From Ovoidimarina sediminis (lineage in GTDB: Bacteria > Pseudomonadota > Alphaproteobacteria > Rhodobacterales > Rhodobacteraceae), in contig NZ_JAWHTE010000008.1 in NCBI RefSeq assembly GCF_032586175.1, positions 1 to 64,000 of the forward strand: a DNA stretch of 64,000 nt, read 5' to 3'. Position 1 is the first letter of the stretch. The number at the start of each line of letters is the position of its first letter. Below, one piece after another: positions 42,585 through 51,075 of this stretch. A model generated the notes under the pieces. It ran no database searches and was not told where the DNA came from. It was given only the letters and a program-made list of their open reading frames with translations. The translations under genes were made by a program, and so were the position numbers.

Positions 42585-43363
42585 TCCCGCTTCCCGACGC
42601 CTTCCTTCGGAAACCGCTGGCCCACCGCGCCCTGCACGACACGGCGGCGGGCCGGCCCGAGAATTCCCGCGCCGCCGTCCGCGCCGCGATCGATGCCGGC
42701 TATGGCATAGAGATCGATCTGCAACTCTCCGCCGACGGCGTGGCCATGGTCTTCCACGACTACAAGCTTGAGCGGCTGACAGGCGAAACCGGCCTCGTCC
42801 GCGAACGCACGGCGGCGGATCTTGCGAAGATCCGCCTCGCCGGCGGCGGGCCACGCGAAACGATCCCGACGCTGGCGGACATTCTCGCGCTCGTCGGCAC
42901 TCACACGCCGCTACTGATCGAACTGAAGGATCAGTCCGGCACGCTTGGCACAGACACCGGCGTGCTCGAGGCGGCTACGGCAACGGCCTGCGCCGCCGCT
43001 CCCGATGGCGCGATGATCGCGGTGATGTCCTTCAACCCCGAAAGCGTCCGCGCCATGCGGGATCTTGCGCCCGATCTGCCGCGCGGCCTTACCACCCAGA
43101 ACTTCGCGGCAACCGGTTGGGGCCCGGTCTCAAAGGATCGCCTCGCCCATCTCACCGAGATGCGCGATTACGGGCCGGTGGGTGCAGGCTTCATCAGCCA
43201 CGATGTCGATGATCTGACCTCCCCCGTCGTCTCCCGCCTGAAATCCGAGGGCGCGAAGATCCTGTGCTGGACGGTGAAATCCCTCGAGGCCGAGGCCCGC
43301 GCACGCCGCGTCGCCCACAACATCACCTTCGAAGGCTACCTGGCCCCGTTCCCTGCCGCTTGA
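42581..43363 (+). CDS. ugpQ: Glycerophosphodiester phosphodiesterase
   Basis: A 260-residue GDPD that hydrolyses glycerophosphodiesters to glycerol 3-phosphate and an alcohol. The TIM-barrel motifs are AHRALHD near residue 14 (His), PENSRAAVRAAIDAGYGIEID near 27-47 and VAMVFHDYKLERLTG near 54-68, then LIELKDQ near 110. It is coupled to ridA by ATGA. No signal peptide, so it is cytoplasmic. Confidence 0.92.
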   Translation: MIPLPDAFLRKPLAHRALHDTAAGRPENSRAAVRAAIDAGYGIEIDLQLSADGVAMVFHDYKLERLTGETGLVRERTAADLAKIRLAGGGPRETIPTLADILALVGTHTPLLIELKDQSGTLGTDTGVLEAATATACAAAPDGAMIAVMSFNPESVRAMRDLAPDLPRGLTTQNFAATGWGPVSKDRLAHLTEMRDYGPVGAGFISHDVDDLTSPVVSRLKSEGAKILCWTVKSLEAEARARRVAHNITFEGYLAPFPAA

Positions 43364-43414
43364 CCTCGCCTCCGGCGACCCCAAGTGTTAGGGCTGAAGG
43401 CAGCGACAGGCCCG

Positions 43415-44596
43415 ATGACCCAGGCAACCCTTGAAATCGAAGCGTTCGGCTCCCTGGCCGAGATCCCGGCACGCGACTGGGATGCCTGCGCCTGCCCGGA
43501 AGCCGCCGATGGCGGCCGCCCGCTCGATCCCTTCACCACCCACCGCTTCCTTAATGCGCTCGAGGCGTCCGGCTCCGTCGGCACCGGCACGGGCTGGCAA
43601 CCCCGCTACCTCGCGGCCCGCCAAGACGGTGTGTTGATTGGCGTTGCGCCGCTTTACGCCAAGGGCCACAGCCAGGGCGAATACATTTTCGATCACAACT
43701 GGGCCCATGCCTACGAACAGGCGGGCGGGCGCTATTACCCCAAGCTCCAGATCGCCGTGCCCTTCACGCCCGCCACCGGTCGCCGCTTCCTTGCCCGCCC
43801 GGGTCACGAGGCCACGGCCATGGGCGCGCTGATCGAAGGGGCGATCCGCATCGCCTCGGACAACCGGCTGTCATCCGTCCATGCCACCTTCTGCACCGAA
43901 GACGAGGCGATCGCGGGAGAGGTCATGGGCCTCATGCGCCGCACCACCCAGCAATTTCATTGGGAAAACATCGGCTACAACGATTTCGACGCGTTCCTCG
44001 CCAATCTTTCCTCCCGCAAGCGCAAGAACATCCGCAAGGAACGCGCCACCGCAAACGCCTTTGGGGGCGAGATCGTCTCGCTGACGGGCGACGCCATCCG
44101 CCCGGAGCACTGGGACAGTTTCTGGCAGTTCTACCAGGATACCGGCGCGCGCAAGTGGGGCACGCCCTACCTCACCCGCCGGTTCTTCGACATCGCACAC
44201 GAAACGATGCGGGAGGACATGCTCCTCGTCCTCGCCATTCGCGAGGGCCGCCCCGTTGCGGGCGCGCTGAACTTCATCGGGCGCGAAACGCTGTCTGGCC
44301 GCTACTGGGGCGCGGTCGAGGATCATCCCTGCCTGCACTTCGAGGCCTGCTACTACCGCGCTATCGACCACGCAATCGCCCATGGGTTGAAACGGGTTGA
44401 AGCCGGGGCGCAGGGTGCGCACAAACTCGCCCGCGGCTACATGCCAGTCGCCACACATTCGCTGCACTGGGTGGCGGACCCGGGCTTCGCCCGCGCGGTG
44501 GAACAGTATCTGGAGGCGGAACGCTCCGCCACGGATGAGGAAATCGAGGTCCTGACAAGCTACGGACCGTTCAGAAAGGTAACGTCGGAGGATTGA
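43415..44596 (+). CDS. FemAB/DUF482-type (GNAT-like) protein
   Basis: A 393-residue protein of the DUF482 (peptidogalycan biosysnthesis/recognition) family, whose fold is a tandem GNAT like FemAB. Typical features are FDHNWAHAYEQAGGRYYPKLQIAVPF-type central blocks, SSRKRKNIRKERATANAFG near residue 208 and a C-terminal EAGAQGAHKLARGYMP near 331. The substrate is unknown. ATG at 43415 is preferred on the ribosome site; a GTG at 43385 would add ten residues. Its stop overlaps the phhB start by one base (TGATG). Confidence 0.87.
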   Translation: MTQATLEIEAFGSLAEIPARDWDACACPEAADGGRPLDPFTTHRFLNALEASGSVGTGTGWQPRYLAARQDGVLIGVAPLYAKGHSQGEYIFDHNWAHAYEQAGGRYYPKLQIAVPFTPATGRRFLARPGHEATAMGALIEGAIRIASDNRLSSVHATFCTEDEAIAGEVMGLMRRTTQQFHWENIGYNDFDAFLANLSSRKRKNIRKERATANAFGGEIVSLTGDAIRPEHWDSFWQFYQDTGARKWGTPYLTRRFFDIAHETMREDMLLVLAIREGRPVAGALNFIGRETLSGRYWGAVEDHPCLHFEACYYRAIDHAIAHGLKRVEAGAQGAHKLARGYMPVATHSLHWVADPGFARAVEQYLEAERSATDEEIEVLTSYGPFRKVTSED

Positions 44597-44889
44597 TGGC
44601 AGAGAAACTCACAGAGGCCGAACGCGCCGAGCATCTCGCGGTGCTGGAAAAGGCGGGCTGGTCACTCGATACGGGCCGCGACGCGATCACGAAGGACTAT
44701 ACTTTCAAGAACTTCGTGCGCGCCTTTTCCTTCATGTCGGGCGCGGCGCTTCATGCCGAGAAGCTGAACCATCACCCCGAATGGTCGAACGTCTACAACC
44801 GCGTGACCGTCACGCTCACCACCCATGACGCGGGCGGGCTGACAGACCTCGACATCACCCTGGCCAAGCGCATGGACGCCCTCGCATGA
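44596..44889 (+). CDS. phhB: Pterin-4a-carbinolamine dehydratase
   Basis: A 97-residue PCD that dehydrates 4a-hydroxytetrahydrobiopterin in the phenylalanine hydroxylase cycle. The family motif is complete: EKLNHHPEWSNVYNRV near residues 55-70 (catalytic HHP), then TTHDAGGLTDLDITLA. The ATG has GGAGG at close spacing; a TTG one codon earlier is possible. It is coupled to both neighbours by overlaps. No phhA is seen in this window, so the link to phenylalanine hydroxylation is by family only. Confidence 0.95.
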   Translation: MAEKLTEAERAEHLAVLEKAGWSLDTGRDAITKDYTFKNFVRAFSFMSGAALHAEKLNHHPEWSNVYNRVTVTLTTHDAGGLTDLDITLAKRMDALA

Positions 44890-45752
44890 ATTCCGATGTC
44901 GTCAACGAAGTTCTGAACACCGACATCCTCGGCACCTCGCTGCGCGAGCTTCTGTCGGTGCAATACCTCCTAGATCTCACGGGCAATATCGTTGCGGCCA
45001 TTGCGATCCTCTTGATCGGCCTCTTCGTCTCGGGCTGGATCAGCCGCCGGATCCGAAGCATCGGCGGGCGCAACCGACACCTCGACATCACGCTGTTCAG
45101 CTTTCTGGGCAATATCGCGCGCTACGTGATCCTGGGCCTTACCGCCCTCATCATCCTCAACACCTTCGGGGTACGCACCACCTCGGTCGTCGCCGTCATC
45201 GGTGCCGCGGGTCTTGCCATTGGTCTTGCGCTTCAGGGCACGCTGTCGAACGTGGCGGCGGGCGTGATGATCGTTTTCTTCCGGCCCTTCAAGGTCGGTG
45301 ATTTCGTGGTGATCGACGGCCAGATGGGCACGGTCAAGGACATCACGCTCAACTTCACCGAGCTCTCGGATCTCTCGAACGTGCAGATCATCATTCCCAA
45401 CGCCAACGTGTGGGGCAACACGATCACCAATTACTCCGCCTATCCCGAACGCCGGGTCGAATGGGTGTTCGGCGTCAGCTACGGCGCCAATCTCGCTCAG
45501 GCCGAAAAGATCATCCTCGATACGATCATTTCTGACCCGCGCGCCAGGGCGGAACCCGAACCCTTCATCCAGGTGACGAACCTGGGCGATTTTTCGGTCG
45601 ATTTCACCGTACGCGTCTGGTGTGCCGCCGGGGATTTCTGGGGCTTCAAGACCGACATGACCCGCAGGGTGAAAGAGGCACTCGACACCGGCGGCATCGA
45701 AATTCCCTTTCCGACGCAAACCGTTTACCGGGTCGGAGAAGCCGCGGAATAA
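44886..45752 (+). CDS. mscS: Small-conductance mechanosensitive channel (MscS family)
   Basis: A 288-residue MscS channel with three membrane helices. TM3 carries the pore pattern VAVIGAAGLAIGLALQGTLSNVAAGVMI near residues 102-129 (Gly/Ala packing), followed by FRPFKVGDFVVIDGQMGTV, the beta domain. It opens under hypo-osmotic stress. Overlaps the phhB stop by four bases (ATGA) and is the last gene of the ridA-ugpQ-DUF482-phhB-mscS run; a 12-bp hairpin terminator follows. Confidence 0.95.
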   Translation: MNSDVVNEVLNTDILGTSLRELLSVQYLLDLTGNIVAAIAILLIGLFVSGWISRRIRSIGGRNRHLDITLFSFLGNIARYVILGLTALIILNTFGVRTTSVVAVIGAAGLAIGLALQGTLSNVAAGVMIVFFRPFKVGDFVVIDGQMGTVKDITLNFTELSDLSNVQIIIPNANVWGNTITNYSAYPERRVEWVFGVSYGANLAQAEKIILDTIISDPRARAEPEPFIQVTNLGDFSVDFTVRVWCAAGDFWGFKTDMTRRVKEALDTGGIEIPFPTQTVYRVGEAAE

Positions 45753-45812
45753 GCGCGCCTAAGCGGGCGTTCTGCCAAACGGCCCGCCCCACGTTCCATC
45801 AAGCTTGAACGC

Positions 45813-45843
45813 AATCAGCCCCCGCCACCCACGGGGGCTGATT
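45813..45843 (+). terminator. Terminator-like 12-bp hairpin after mscS
   Basis: AATCAGCCCCCG pairs perfectly with CGGGGGCTGATT around a seven-base loop. The tail ATTACTTGC is only partly T-rich, so it may act with Rho or in both directions. The remaining 45844-45968 is AT-rich and may hold the promoter of the next gene. Confidence 0.7.
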
Positions 45844-45968
45844 ACTTGCGTCGCACTGACGCTACGTAAAGTAATTTTTCCGCTCCGTAGTGCCAAATCT
45901 ATTTGATTAATGCACCATTAGTATGTCTTATCATGGCAATACGTCGATTGCTGAGTACTGCTTTCCCC

Positions 45969-46196
45969 ATGAATGAAGACGACTACATAGGGCGCCGCAT
46001 GCGCCATCGCCGCTGGGAACAGGGCATGTCCCAGACAGAACTTGCAGACAGCGTTCTCATCGAACCCCACGACATCCAACTCTTCGAATCCGGCGTCAGA
46101 TCCGTACCGCGTCTTCTTCTGATCAAGATCGCTGCTGTGCAGGACGTGCCCGTCAGCTACTACACCGACGGCATCGAGGACGCACCCGCCGAATAG
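45969..46196 (+). CDS. Small Xre-family HTH protein
   Basis: A 75-residue single-domain helix-turn-helix protein: IGRRMRHRRWEQGMSQTELADSV then LIEPHDIQLFESGVRSVPRLLLIKIA and a C-terminal VPVSYYTDG. This pattern matches the Rhodobacterales small Xre proteins starting with GKRIRHRRW and ending in PVSFFFEG. ATG at 45969 is favoured; other in-frame starts lie at 45903 and 45933. The upstream leader is AT-rich (45890-45960), unlike the genome average, and likely contains the promoter. Confidence 0.82.
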   Translation: MNEDDYIGRRMRHRRWEQGMSQTELADSVLIEPHDIQLFESGVRSVPRLLLIKIAAVQDVPVSYYTDGIEDAPAE

Positions 46197-46209
46197 CCAC
46201 ACGCGCATT

Positions 46210-46231
46210 GAAAACAGTGTCTATTCCGGCC
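46210..46231. repeat. Left copy of 22-base direct repeat around the PqiA-like gene
   Basis: GAAAACAGTGTCTATT is identical to 46862-46877, and the next six bases match at four positions (20 of 22 overall). It is AT-rich in a GC-rich genome. It adjoins a GGCCCGA/TCGGGCC stem-loop (46228-46251) and lies 30 bases past the PqiA-like stop on the minus strand. Confidence 0.75.
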
Positions 46232-46251
46232 CGAATTCCGGAAATCGGGCC
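46228..46251. terminator. Stem-loop between the small Xre gene and the PqiA-like gene
   Basis: GGCCCGA pairs with TCGGGCC around ATTCCGGAAA, itself partly palindromic (TTCCGGAA). It lies between convergent genes and may terminate either; no clear T-tract is present. Confidence 0.45.
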
Positions 46252-46260
46252 AGGCGCACG

Positions 46261-46758
46261 TCACACCCGCTGCCGCTCCGGCCCCTTCGATCCATCGACA
46301 AAAGAGACGAACAGCGACGCGATAACGGCCGCGGTGAACAGGTAAAGCCCCCAGGCCACCTCGATCTGCCCGATCCCGATTCCCTTCGCGATCACCACGT
46401 AGAGGGCGAGGATGAAAATATCGGCCATCGCCAGTTTCCCCATCACCGCGATCACCGGCTGCGTCGCCCGCGACATCAGGTTGAAGTGGATCAGCCCCAT
46501 GCCAAGGCATTTCAGCATCGGCGCCATCAGCGCAAAGAACGTGACCGCTATGGCCAGGAACACATCCGTCTCCCACAGCTTCTGAAGCCCCGACACCACC
46601 GTGATCGTATCCGGCGCAAACAGCGTGCTGCCCCCAAGCCAGCCCGGCATCTGCCACTGCGGCAACAGACCGGTTCGCATCAGGGGGGCGAACCACGCGA
46701 CCGGAAAGGCCACCACGAGGGCGAGATTCAAATACTTCGCCAGATGTTCCTTCGACAT
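46261..46758 (-). CDS. Paraquat-inducible protein A-like membrane protein
   Basis: A 165-residue protein with about four membrane segments. The YLNLALVVAFPVAWFAPLMRTGLL start and the segment MLKCLGMGLIHFNLMSR near residue 83 match the PqiA family core, but it has only one PqiA domain and no zinc-finger Cys pairs. PqiA proteins belong to envelope lipid transport systems with PqiB; no pqiB is nearby. ATG at 46758 with GAAGGG upstream is preferred; an in-frame GTG at 46851 would add 31 residues with another hydrophobic stretch. The gene is bracketed by a direct repeat. Confidence 0.78.
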   Translation of the reverse strand: MSKEHLAKYLNLALVVAFPVAWFAPLMRTGLLPQWQMPGWLGGSTLFAPDTITVVSGLQKLWETDVFLAIAVTFFALMAPMLKCLGMGLIHFNLMSRATQPVIAVMGKLAMADIFILALYVVIAKGIGIGQIEVAWGLYLFTAAVIASLFVSFVDGSKGPERQRV

Positions 46759-46861
46759 GCCGATCCCTTCGCAAACTCGTCGCGTTGCCCCAAAGAATAG
46801 CGTCAGCACGGCGCTGCCGAAAGCCAGCGCCCAAAACAGTTCGGGCGCCACCCGGGCGCCC

Positions 46862-46883
46862 GAAAACAGTGTCTATTTCAGCC
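46862..46883. repeat. Right copy of 22-base direct repeat around the PqiA-like gene
   Basis: Contains the same GAAAACAGTGTCTATT as 46210-46225 in the same orientation. It follows a CGGGCGCCCG palindrome (46853-46862) and ends three bases past the LysR stop as read on the minus strand. Both copies therefore follow a minus-strand gene. Confidence 0.75.
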
Positions 46884-46886
46884 TAA

Positions 46887-47792
46887 TCACCACTGATCGG
46901 GGCCCTTCTCGGCAAAGGCATGCACTAGGAAATCGATGAAGGCACGCACCTTGGGCTGGGTGAACCGGCCCGGCGGGTACACCGCATAGATCCCCTGCAC
47001 CTCGACGGGCAGATCCGGGATCGCCTCTTCGACCAGCCCCTGTTCCAGCGCTTCGGCATAGAGGAAGCTCGGCAGATAAGCGATCCCAAGCCCCGAGATC
47101 GCGGCATTGAGAAGCGACTGGCCGTCATTCACCGTCAGCCAGCCCGCCGTCCGCACCTGCCGCTTCTCGCCCGAAGGCGCGGTCAGCTTCCACACGTTGC
47201 CCGAAGACTGGTTCGAGTAATGCAGCAGCTTGTGTTCGTTCAGATCGTCGATCTTTCCGGGCCGGCCGTATTCCGCGAAATATTCAGGGCTCGCGATCAT
47301 CCGCTTCGTCGTCTCGCAGAGTTTCCGCGCCCGAAGCGTCGAATCCTCCAGCTCCCCGATCCGGATGGCCATGTCGAACCCTTCCGAAATCAGCTCCACA
47401 TAGCGGTTGTTCAGCACCATGTTCACCGTGATGTCGGGGAACTCCTGCAGGAACTCGCCCAGGACCGGCGACAGGTGGTTCACGCCGAAGTCGGTCGCCA
47501 CGGAGATCCGTAGAAGGCCCGACGGCGCAGATTGCATCGATGTGACAAGCGCATCCGCCTCGCCGGCATCGTTCAGGACGCGGCGCGCGCGGTCGTAATA
47601 GGCCAACCCGATCTCGGTCGGGCTCACCCGGCGCGTCGTCCGGTTCAGTAGCCGTGCGCCCAGCCGTGCCTCAAGAGAGGATACATGCTTCGACACGGCG
47701 GATTTGGAAATACCCATCTTCTTGGCAGCGTCGGTGAACCCTCCCTGGTCCACCACGGTTGCGAAGGCTTCCATCTCGGTCAAACGGTCCAT
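46887..47792 (-). CDS. LysR-family transcriptional regulator
   Basis: A 301-residue LysR protein. The N-terminal helix-turn-helix (residues 1-60) has FATVVDQGGFTDAAKKMGIS and SAVSKHVSSLEARLGARLLNRTTR; the substrate-binding domain follows with the CrgA/AaeR-like features (SGLLRISVATDFGV). Ligand unknown. It is transcribed in the same direction as the PqiA-like gene and fadH; the 179-base gap before fadH includes a TACCGGTA palindrome near 47803. It may control fadH or the PqiA-like gene, but no operator match was seen to support a choice. Confidence 0.93.
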   Translation of the reverse strand: MDRLTEMEAFATVVDQGGFTDAAKKMGISKSAVSKHVSSLEARLGARLLNRTTRRVSPTEIGLAYYDRARRVLNDAGEADALVTSMQSAPSGLLRISVATDFGVNHLSPVLGEFLQEFPDITVNMVLNNRYVELISEGFDMAIRIGELEDSTLRARKLCETTKRMIASPEYFAEYGRPGKIDDLNEHKLLHYSNQSSGNVWKLTAPSGEKRQVRTAGWLTVNDGQSLLNAAISGLGIAYLPSFLYAEALEQGLVEEAIPDLPVEVQGIYAVYPPGRFTQPKVRAFIDFLVHAFAEKGPDQW

Positions 47793-47971
47793 TTAACACC
47801 TTGCTTACCGGTACCCTCCACAACGGCCCTTCTGAAGGTGAAATCGGGCGACAATGCGGACAGCGACCGACAATAGTTTGGTATCTTCAGGATCGTTATG
47901 GGTTCCGAAACAGGCAATGGGGGCAAAGGCCGGGCCCGATCGCGCACCGAAAACACTGGCTTTCCGAAACG

Positions 47972-49999
47972 TTAAAGGCTGGCCGCCAGCCTCGCCCCCT
48001 GGTCGACCGCGCGTTTCGCATCCAGCTCGGCGGCAACATCCGCGCCCCCGATCACGTGCACGCGCCGGCCTGCCGCCTCAAGCTCGTCCTTCAGCGGGCG
48101 ATAGGGCTCCTGACCCGCACAAAGAACGATCGTGTCCGCCGCGATCACCGTGGGCCGTTCGTGCCCCTCGCCAAAGCTGACATGAAGCCCCTCTGCATCA
48201 ATCCGCTCATAGTTGAGCCCCCCCACCATCTCCACCCCCTTCATCCGAAGGCTCGCGCGGTGGATCCAGCCGGTCGTTTTGCCAAGGCCCTTGCCGGGGC
48301 GGCCCTCTTTCCGCTGGCACAGGGTCACTTTGCGCTCCGCCGGGGCCGGTTTCGGCCCGTCCGGCGCCAGCCCGCCCCGCGCCGCGCCGGGATCGGCCAC
48401 GCCCCATTCGCGCAACCAGGCGTCAAGATCCTCGGTCACGCCATGACCATCCTCGACGAGGTATTCGGCCACGTCGAAACCGATGCCTCCCGCGCCCACG
48501 ATCGCCACACGATCGCCTGCGGCCTTGGCCCCGGTCAGAATCTCGACGTAGCTCGCGACATTCGGGCCCTCCTGCCCCGGAATCCCCGGATCTCTCGGCA
48601 CAACCCCGGTCGCCAGGATAACCTCGTCAAAGCCCGACAGTGCCGCCGCATCGGCCCGGGTGTTCAGCTTCAGGTCGATTCCGACTTCGGCCACCTGCCC
48701 CTCGTACCAGTCGACGAGCCCGTGAAACTCTTCCTTCCCCGGGATCTGCCGCGCCATGTTCAGTTGCCCGCCGATCCGCCCCGCCGCCTCAAACAGCGCC
48801 ACCTGATGCCCCCGCTCGGCGGCCACAAGCGCGGCCGAAAGCCCGGCCGGCCCCGCCCCCACCACGGCCACCCGCTTCGGCTCCTTTACGCTGGAATAGA
48901 CCAGTTTTGTCTCGTGACAGGCCCGCGGATTGACAAGGCAGGAACTCACCTTTCCCGAAAACGTGTGATCCAGACAGGCCTGGTTGCAGGCGATGCACGG
49001 CGCGATCGCGCGGGCCCGCCCCGCTTCAGCTTTCGCCACGAAATCGGGGTCGGCCAGAAAGGGCCGCGCCATCGACACCATGTCGGCGCACCCCTCGGCC
49101 AGTACGGCTTCGGCCACCTCCGGCGTGTTGATCCGGTTCGATGTGATTACGGGAATCCCGACTTCCCCCATCAGCTTCTGCGTGACCCAGGTGAAGGCCC
49201 GGCGCGGCACGCTTGTCGCGATCGTGGGAATCCGCGCCTCGTGCCAGCCGATCCCGGTGTTCAGGATCGACGCACCGGCCGTCTCCATCGCGCGCGCTAG
49301 TGTGACCACCTCGTCCCAGCTCGATCCCTCAGGCACGAGGTCGATCATCGACAGGCGGTAGATCACGATGAAATCGTCTCCCACGGCGCCGCGCACGCGC
49401 CGCATCACCTCCAGCGGCAGGCGCATGCGATTCTCGTAAGCGCCACCCCAGCGATCCTCGCGCTTGTTGGTGTGCCGGACAAGGAACTGGTTCAGGAAAT
49501 ACCCTTCCGATCCCATCACCTCGACGCCATCATATCCCGCCTCGCGTGCCCGCGCAGCGGCCGTGGCGATATCGGCAATCTGCTTCTCGATCCCGGTCTC
49601 GTCGAGTTCCTTCGGCGGAAAGGGCGAGATCGGCGATTTCACCGCCGACGGTGCCACGCAATCGGGCCCATAGGCATAGCGCCCGGCATGAAGGATCTGC
49701 ATCGCGATCCGCCCGCCGGCGTGATGCACCCGGTCCGTCACCTGCCGGTGGTTCGCGATATCCTCCGCTGAGTAAAGGCCCGCCGCGCCGGGAAACACCC
49801 CGCCCTCGCGGTTGGGCGCCATGCCGCCCGTCACCATCAGCCCGACACCGCCGCGCGCGCGCGCGGCATAGAACTCGGCCACCCGGCCCCAGTCCCCGGT
49901 CTCTTCCAGCCCGGTATGCATCGAGCCCATCAGAACCCGGTTCCGAAGCGTCACATGCCCAAGATCGAGGGGCGCCAGAAGATGCGGATAATCGGTCAT
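47972..49999 (-). CDS. fadH: NADPH-dependent 2,4-dienoyl-CoA reductase
   Basis: A 675-residue fusion of an N-terminal Old Yellow Enzyme-like TIM barrel (residues 1 to about 360; VLMGSMHTGLEE, MQILHAGRYAYG, GSEGYFLNQFL) and a C-terminal flavin/NAD(P)H domain (VAVVGAGPAGLSAALVAAERG near 378, and GVVPRDPGIPGQ). The [4Fe-4S] cysteines are in CIACNQACLDH then SSCLVNP near 335-355. It reduces 2,4-dienoyl-CoA during oxidation of unsaturated fatty acids. The ATG at 49999 has AAGGG upstream. A dispersed repeat lies just before its start (50012-50039). Confidence 0.95.
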   Translation of the reverse strand: MTDYPHLLAPLDLGHVTLRNRVLMGSMHTGLEETGDWGRVAEFYAARARGGVGLMVTGGMAPNREGGVFPGAAGLYSAEDIANHRQVTDRVHHAGGRIAMQILHAGRYAYGPDCVAPSAVKSPISPFPPKELDETGIEKQIADIATAAARAREAGYDGVEVMGSEGYFLNQFLVRHTNKREDRWGGAYENRMRLPLEVMRRVRGAVGDDFIVIYRLSMIDLVPEGSSWDEVVTLARAMETAGASILNTGIGWHEARIPTIATSVPRRAFTWVTQKLMGEVGIPVITSNRINTPEVAEAVLAEGCADMVSMARPFLADPDFVAKAEAGRARAIAPCIACNQACLDHTFSGKVSSCLVNPRACHETKLVYSSVKEPKRVAVVGAGPAGLSAALVAAERGHQVALFEAAGRIGGQLNMARQIPGKEEFHGLVDWYEGQVAEVGIDLKLNTRADAAALSGFDEVILATGVVPRDPGIPGQEGPNVASYVEILTGAKAAGDRVAIVGAGGIGFDVAEYLVEDGHGVTEDLDAWLREWGVADPGAARGGLAPDGPKPAPAERKVTLCQRKEGRPGKGLGKTTGWIHRASLRMKGVEMVGGLNYERIDAEGLHVSFGEGHERPTVIAADTIVLCAGQEPYRPLKDELEAAGRRVHVIGGADVAAELDAKRAVDQGARLAASL

Positions 50000-50011
50000 T
50001 GGCCCCAGCCC

Positions 50012-50039
50012 TTCAGTTTGGCGAAAATACTCCCGCCGG
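50012..50039. repeat. Diverged copy of the intergenic repeat
   Basis: TTCAGTTTGGCGAAAATACT followed by CCCGCCGG resembles the TTCATGTGGCC-GAAATAT-CCCGGGGG element found at 50618 and 57541, with several substitutions. It occupies the fadH leader region. Similar GAAAATACTCC sequences are common between Rhodobacterales genes. Confidence 0.4.
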
Positions 50040-50104
50040 AGGCATAGAACCTAAAACCCCGCCCTAACAAGCCGCGCGCCGGCCTTACGCGGGAAAACGC
50101 TGCG

Positions 50105-50554
50105 TCACCCGGGCAGCGTGCCGTCCAGCACATAACGCAGGATCTCCACCACCTGCCGGGGCTCCTCGGCCACTGCAAGCGCGGCCGCATCCACCTCCTT
50201 AAGCGCATGCTGATGCTCGGGCGGATGCAGGATGATCAGCGATTTGCCCAGCGCGGCGGCATAGCCCGCGTCGAACGCCGCGTTCCACTGCTTGTACTTG
50301 TCGCCAAAGCGCACCACGACGATGTCGGCATCCTGAATGCCCTTCCGCGTGCGGAGCGCGTTCACCATCGCGCCCTTGTGGTCGTGCCAGTATTTCGACG
50401 GCTCCTCTCCGAGGATCCGCACCCCGCAATCGTCCGACGCATCGTGATCCGTCACCGGCCCCCAGAACGCGACGTCGAGCCCCTCGGCGCCCGCGCGTAT
50501 CTCCTCGCGCCAGTCCGTGTGTATCTCTCCCGACAGGTATACCTTCAGCGTCAT
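50105..50554 (-). CDS. YtoQ family protein
   Basis: A 149-residue protein matching the YtoQ family (nucleoside 2-deoxyribosyltransferase-like fold). VYLSGEIHTDWREEI near the N terminus, FWGPVTDHDASDD near residue 30, ILGEEPSKYWHDHKGA and ADIVVVRFGDKYKQWNAAFDAGYAAALGK near 75-103 are family blocks. Its enzymatic activity is not established. The ATG has AAGGAGA upstream. It is followed downstream (minus strand) by fadH after 105 bases. Confidence 0.85.
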   Translation of the reverse strand: MTLKVYLSGEIHTDWREEIRAGAEGLDVAFWGPVTDHDASDDCGVRILGEEPSKYWHDHKGAMVNALRTRKGIQDADIVVVRFGDKYKQWNAAFDAGYAAALGKSLIILHPPEHQHALKEVDAAALAVAEEPRQVVEILRYVLDGTLPG

Positions 50555-50617
50555 GGGTTCTCTCCTTTGTTCTTTCCCGCCACATAAGGCACAGCGCGGA
50601 AAGAACCACCCCGGGGC

Positions 50618-50644
50618 TTCATGTGGCCCGAAATATCCCGGGGG
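50618..50644. repeat. Dispersed intergenic repeat, copy A
   Basis: TTCATGTGGCCC followed by GAAATATCCCGGGGG; the same sequence with one C-to-G change occurs at 57541-57567 in the same orientation. It is followed by a GGGGGC-AGC-GCCCCC hairpin (50664-50678), as the other copy is followed by GGGGGC-AGA-GCCCCC. The unit lies between two minus-strand genes. Confidence 0.75.
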
Positions 50645-50683
50645 ACTCGCCCGTCAGGGCGAGGGGGGCAGCGCCCCCGTCTC

Positions 50684-51058
50684 TCAGCCCCCGGTCAGGT
50701 CTTCCGCCAGCATCAGTGCATTGCCGTCGGGATCATAGAAGGTAGCAAGGCGCACCATCCCTTCGATCGTCTCGGTCGCGCCGTCGAATCGCACCCCCGC
50801 CCCTTCAAGTGCGGCCCGCGCTGCCGCAAGATCCGCCACCCCGAAGACCGGAACGGTATTCCCCGGCGCGGGCTCCGCCTGCTCGCCGAGGCCAAGGGTC
50901 ACGCCCTCCGTTTTCGTGCGCATCTCGCTCCATCCCGCCTCGTCGATATGGTGCAGAAGCTCGAAGCCAAGCGTCTCGGCATACCAGGCCGCGCTCGCGC
51001 GACGGTCGCGAACGGAAAGGGCGAGCGTGATCGTCGTGTCCAGGGAAACAAGCGGCAC
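50684..51058 (-). CDS. VOC (glyoxalase/bleomycin resistance-like) protein
   Basis: A 124-residue single-domain VOC protein (TLALSVRDRRASAAWYAETLGF, then VFGVADLAAARAALEGAGV and FYDPDGNALML). The Glu/His metal positions seem only partly present (HHIDEAGW, DPDGNAL), so activity is uncertain. The GTG at 51058 is preferred because GAGGA stands eight bases upstream of it; ATG 51073 has no ribosome site. It is divergent from an HxlR-like regulator; the gap contains a perfect AT-rich palindrome, suggesting the regulator controls this gene. Confidence 0.82.
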   Translation of the reverse strand: MPLVSLDTTITLALSVRDRRASAAWYAETLGFELLHHIDEAGWSEMRTKTEGVTLGLGEQAEPAPGNTVPVFGVADLAAARAALEGAGVRFDGATETIEGMVRLATFYDPDGNALMLAEDLTGG

Positions 51059-51075
51059 CGGGGCTTTCCTCATAT

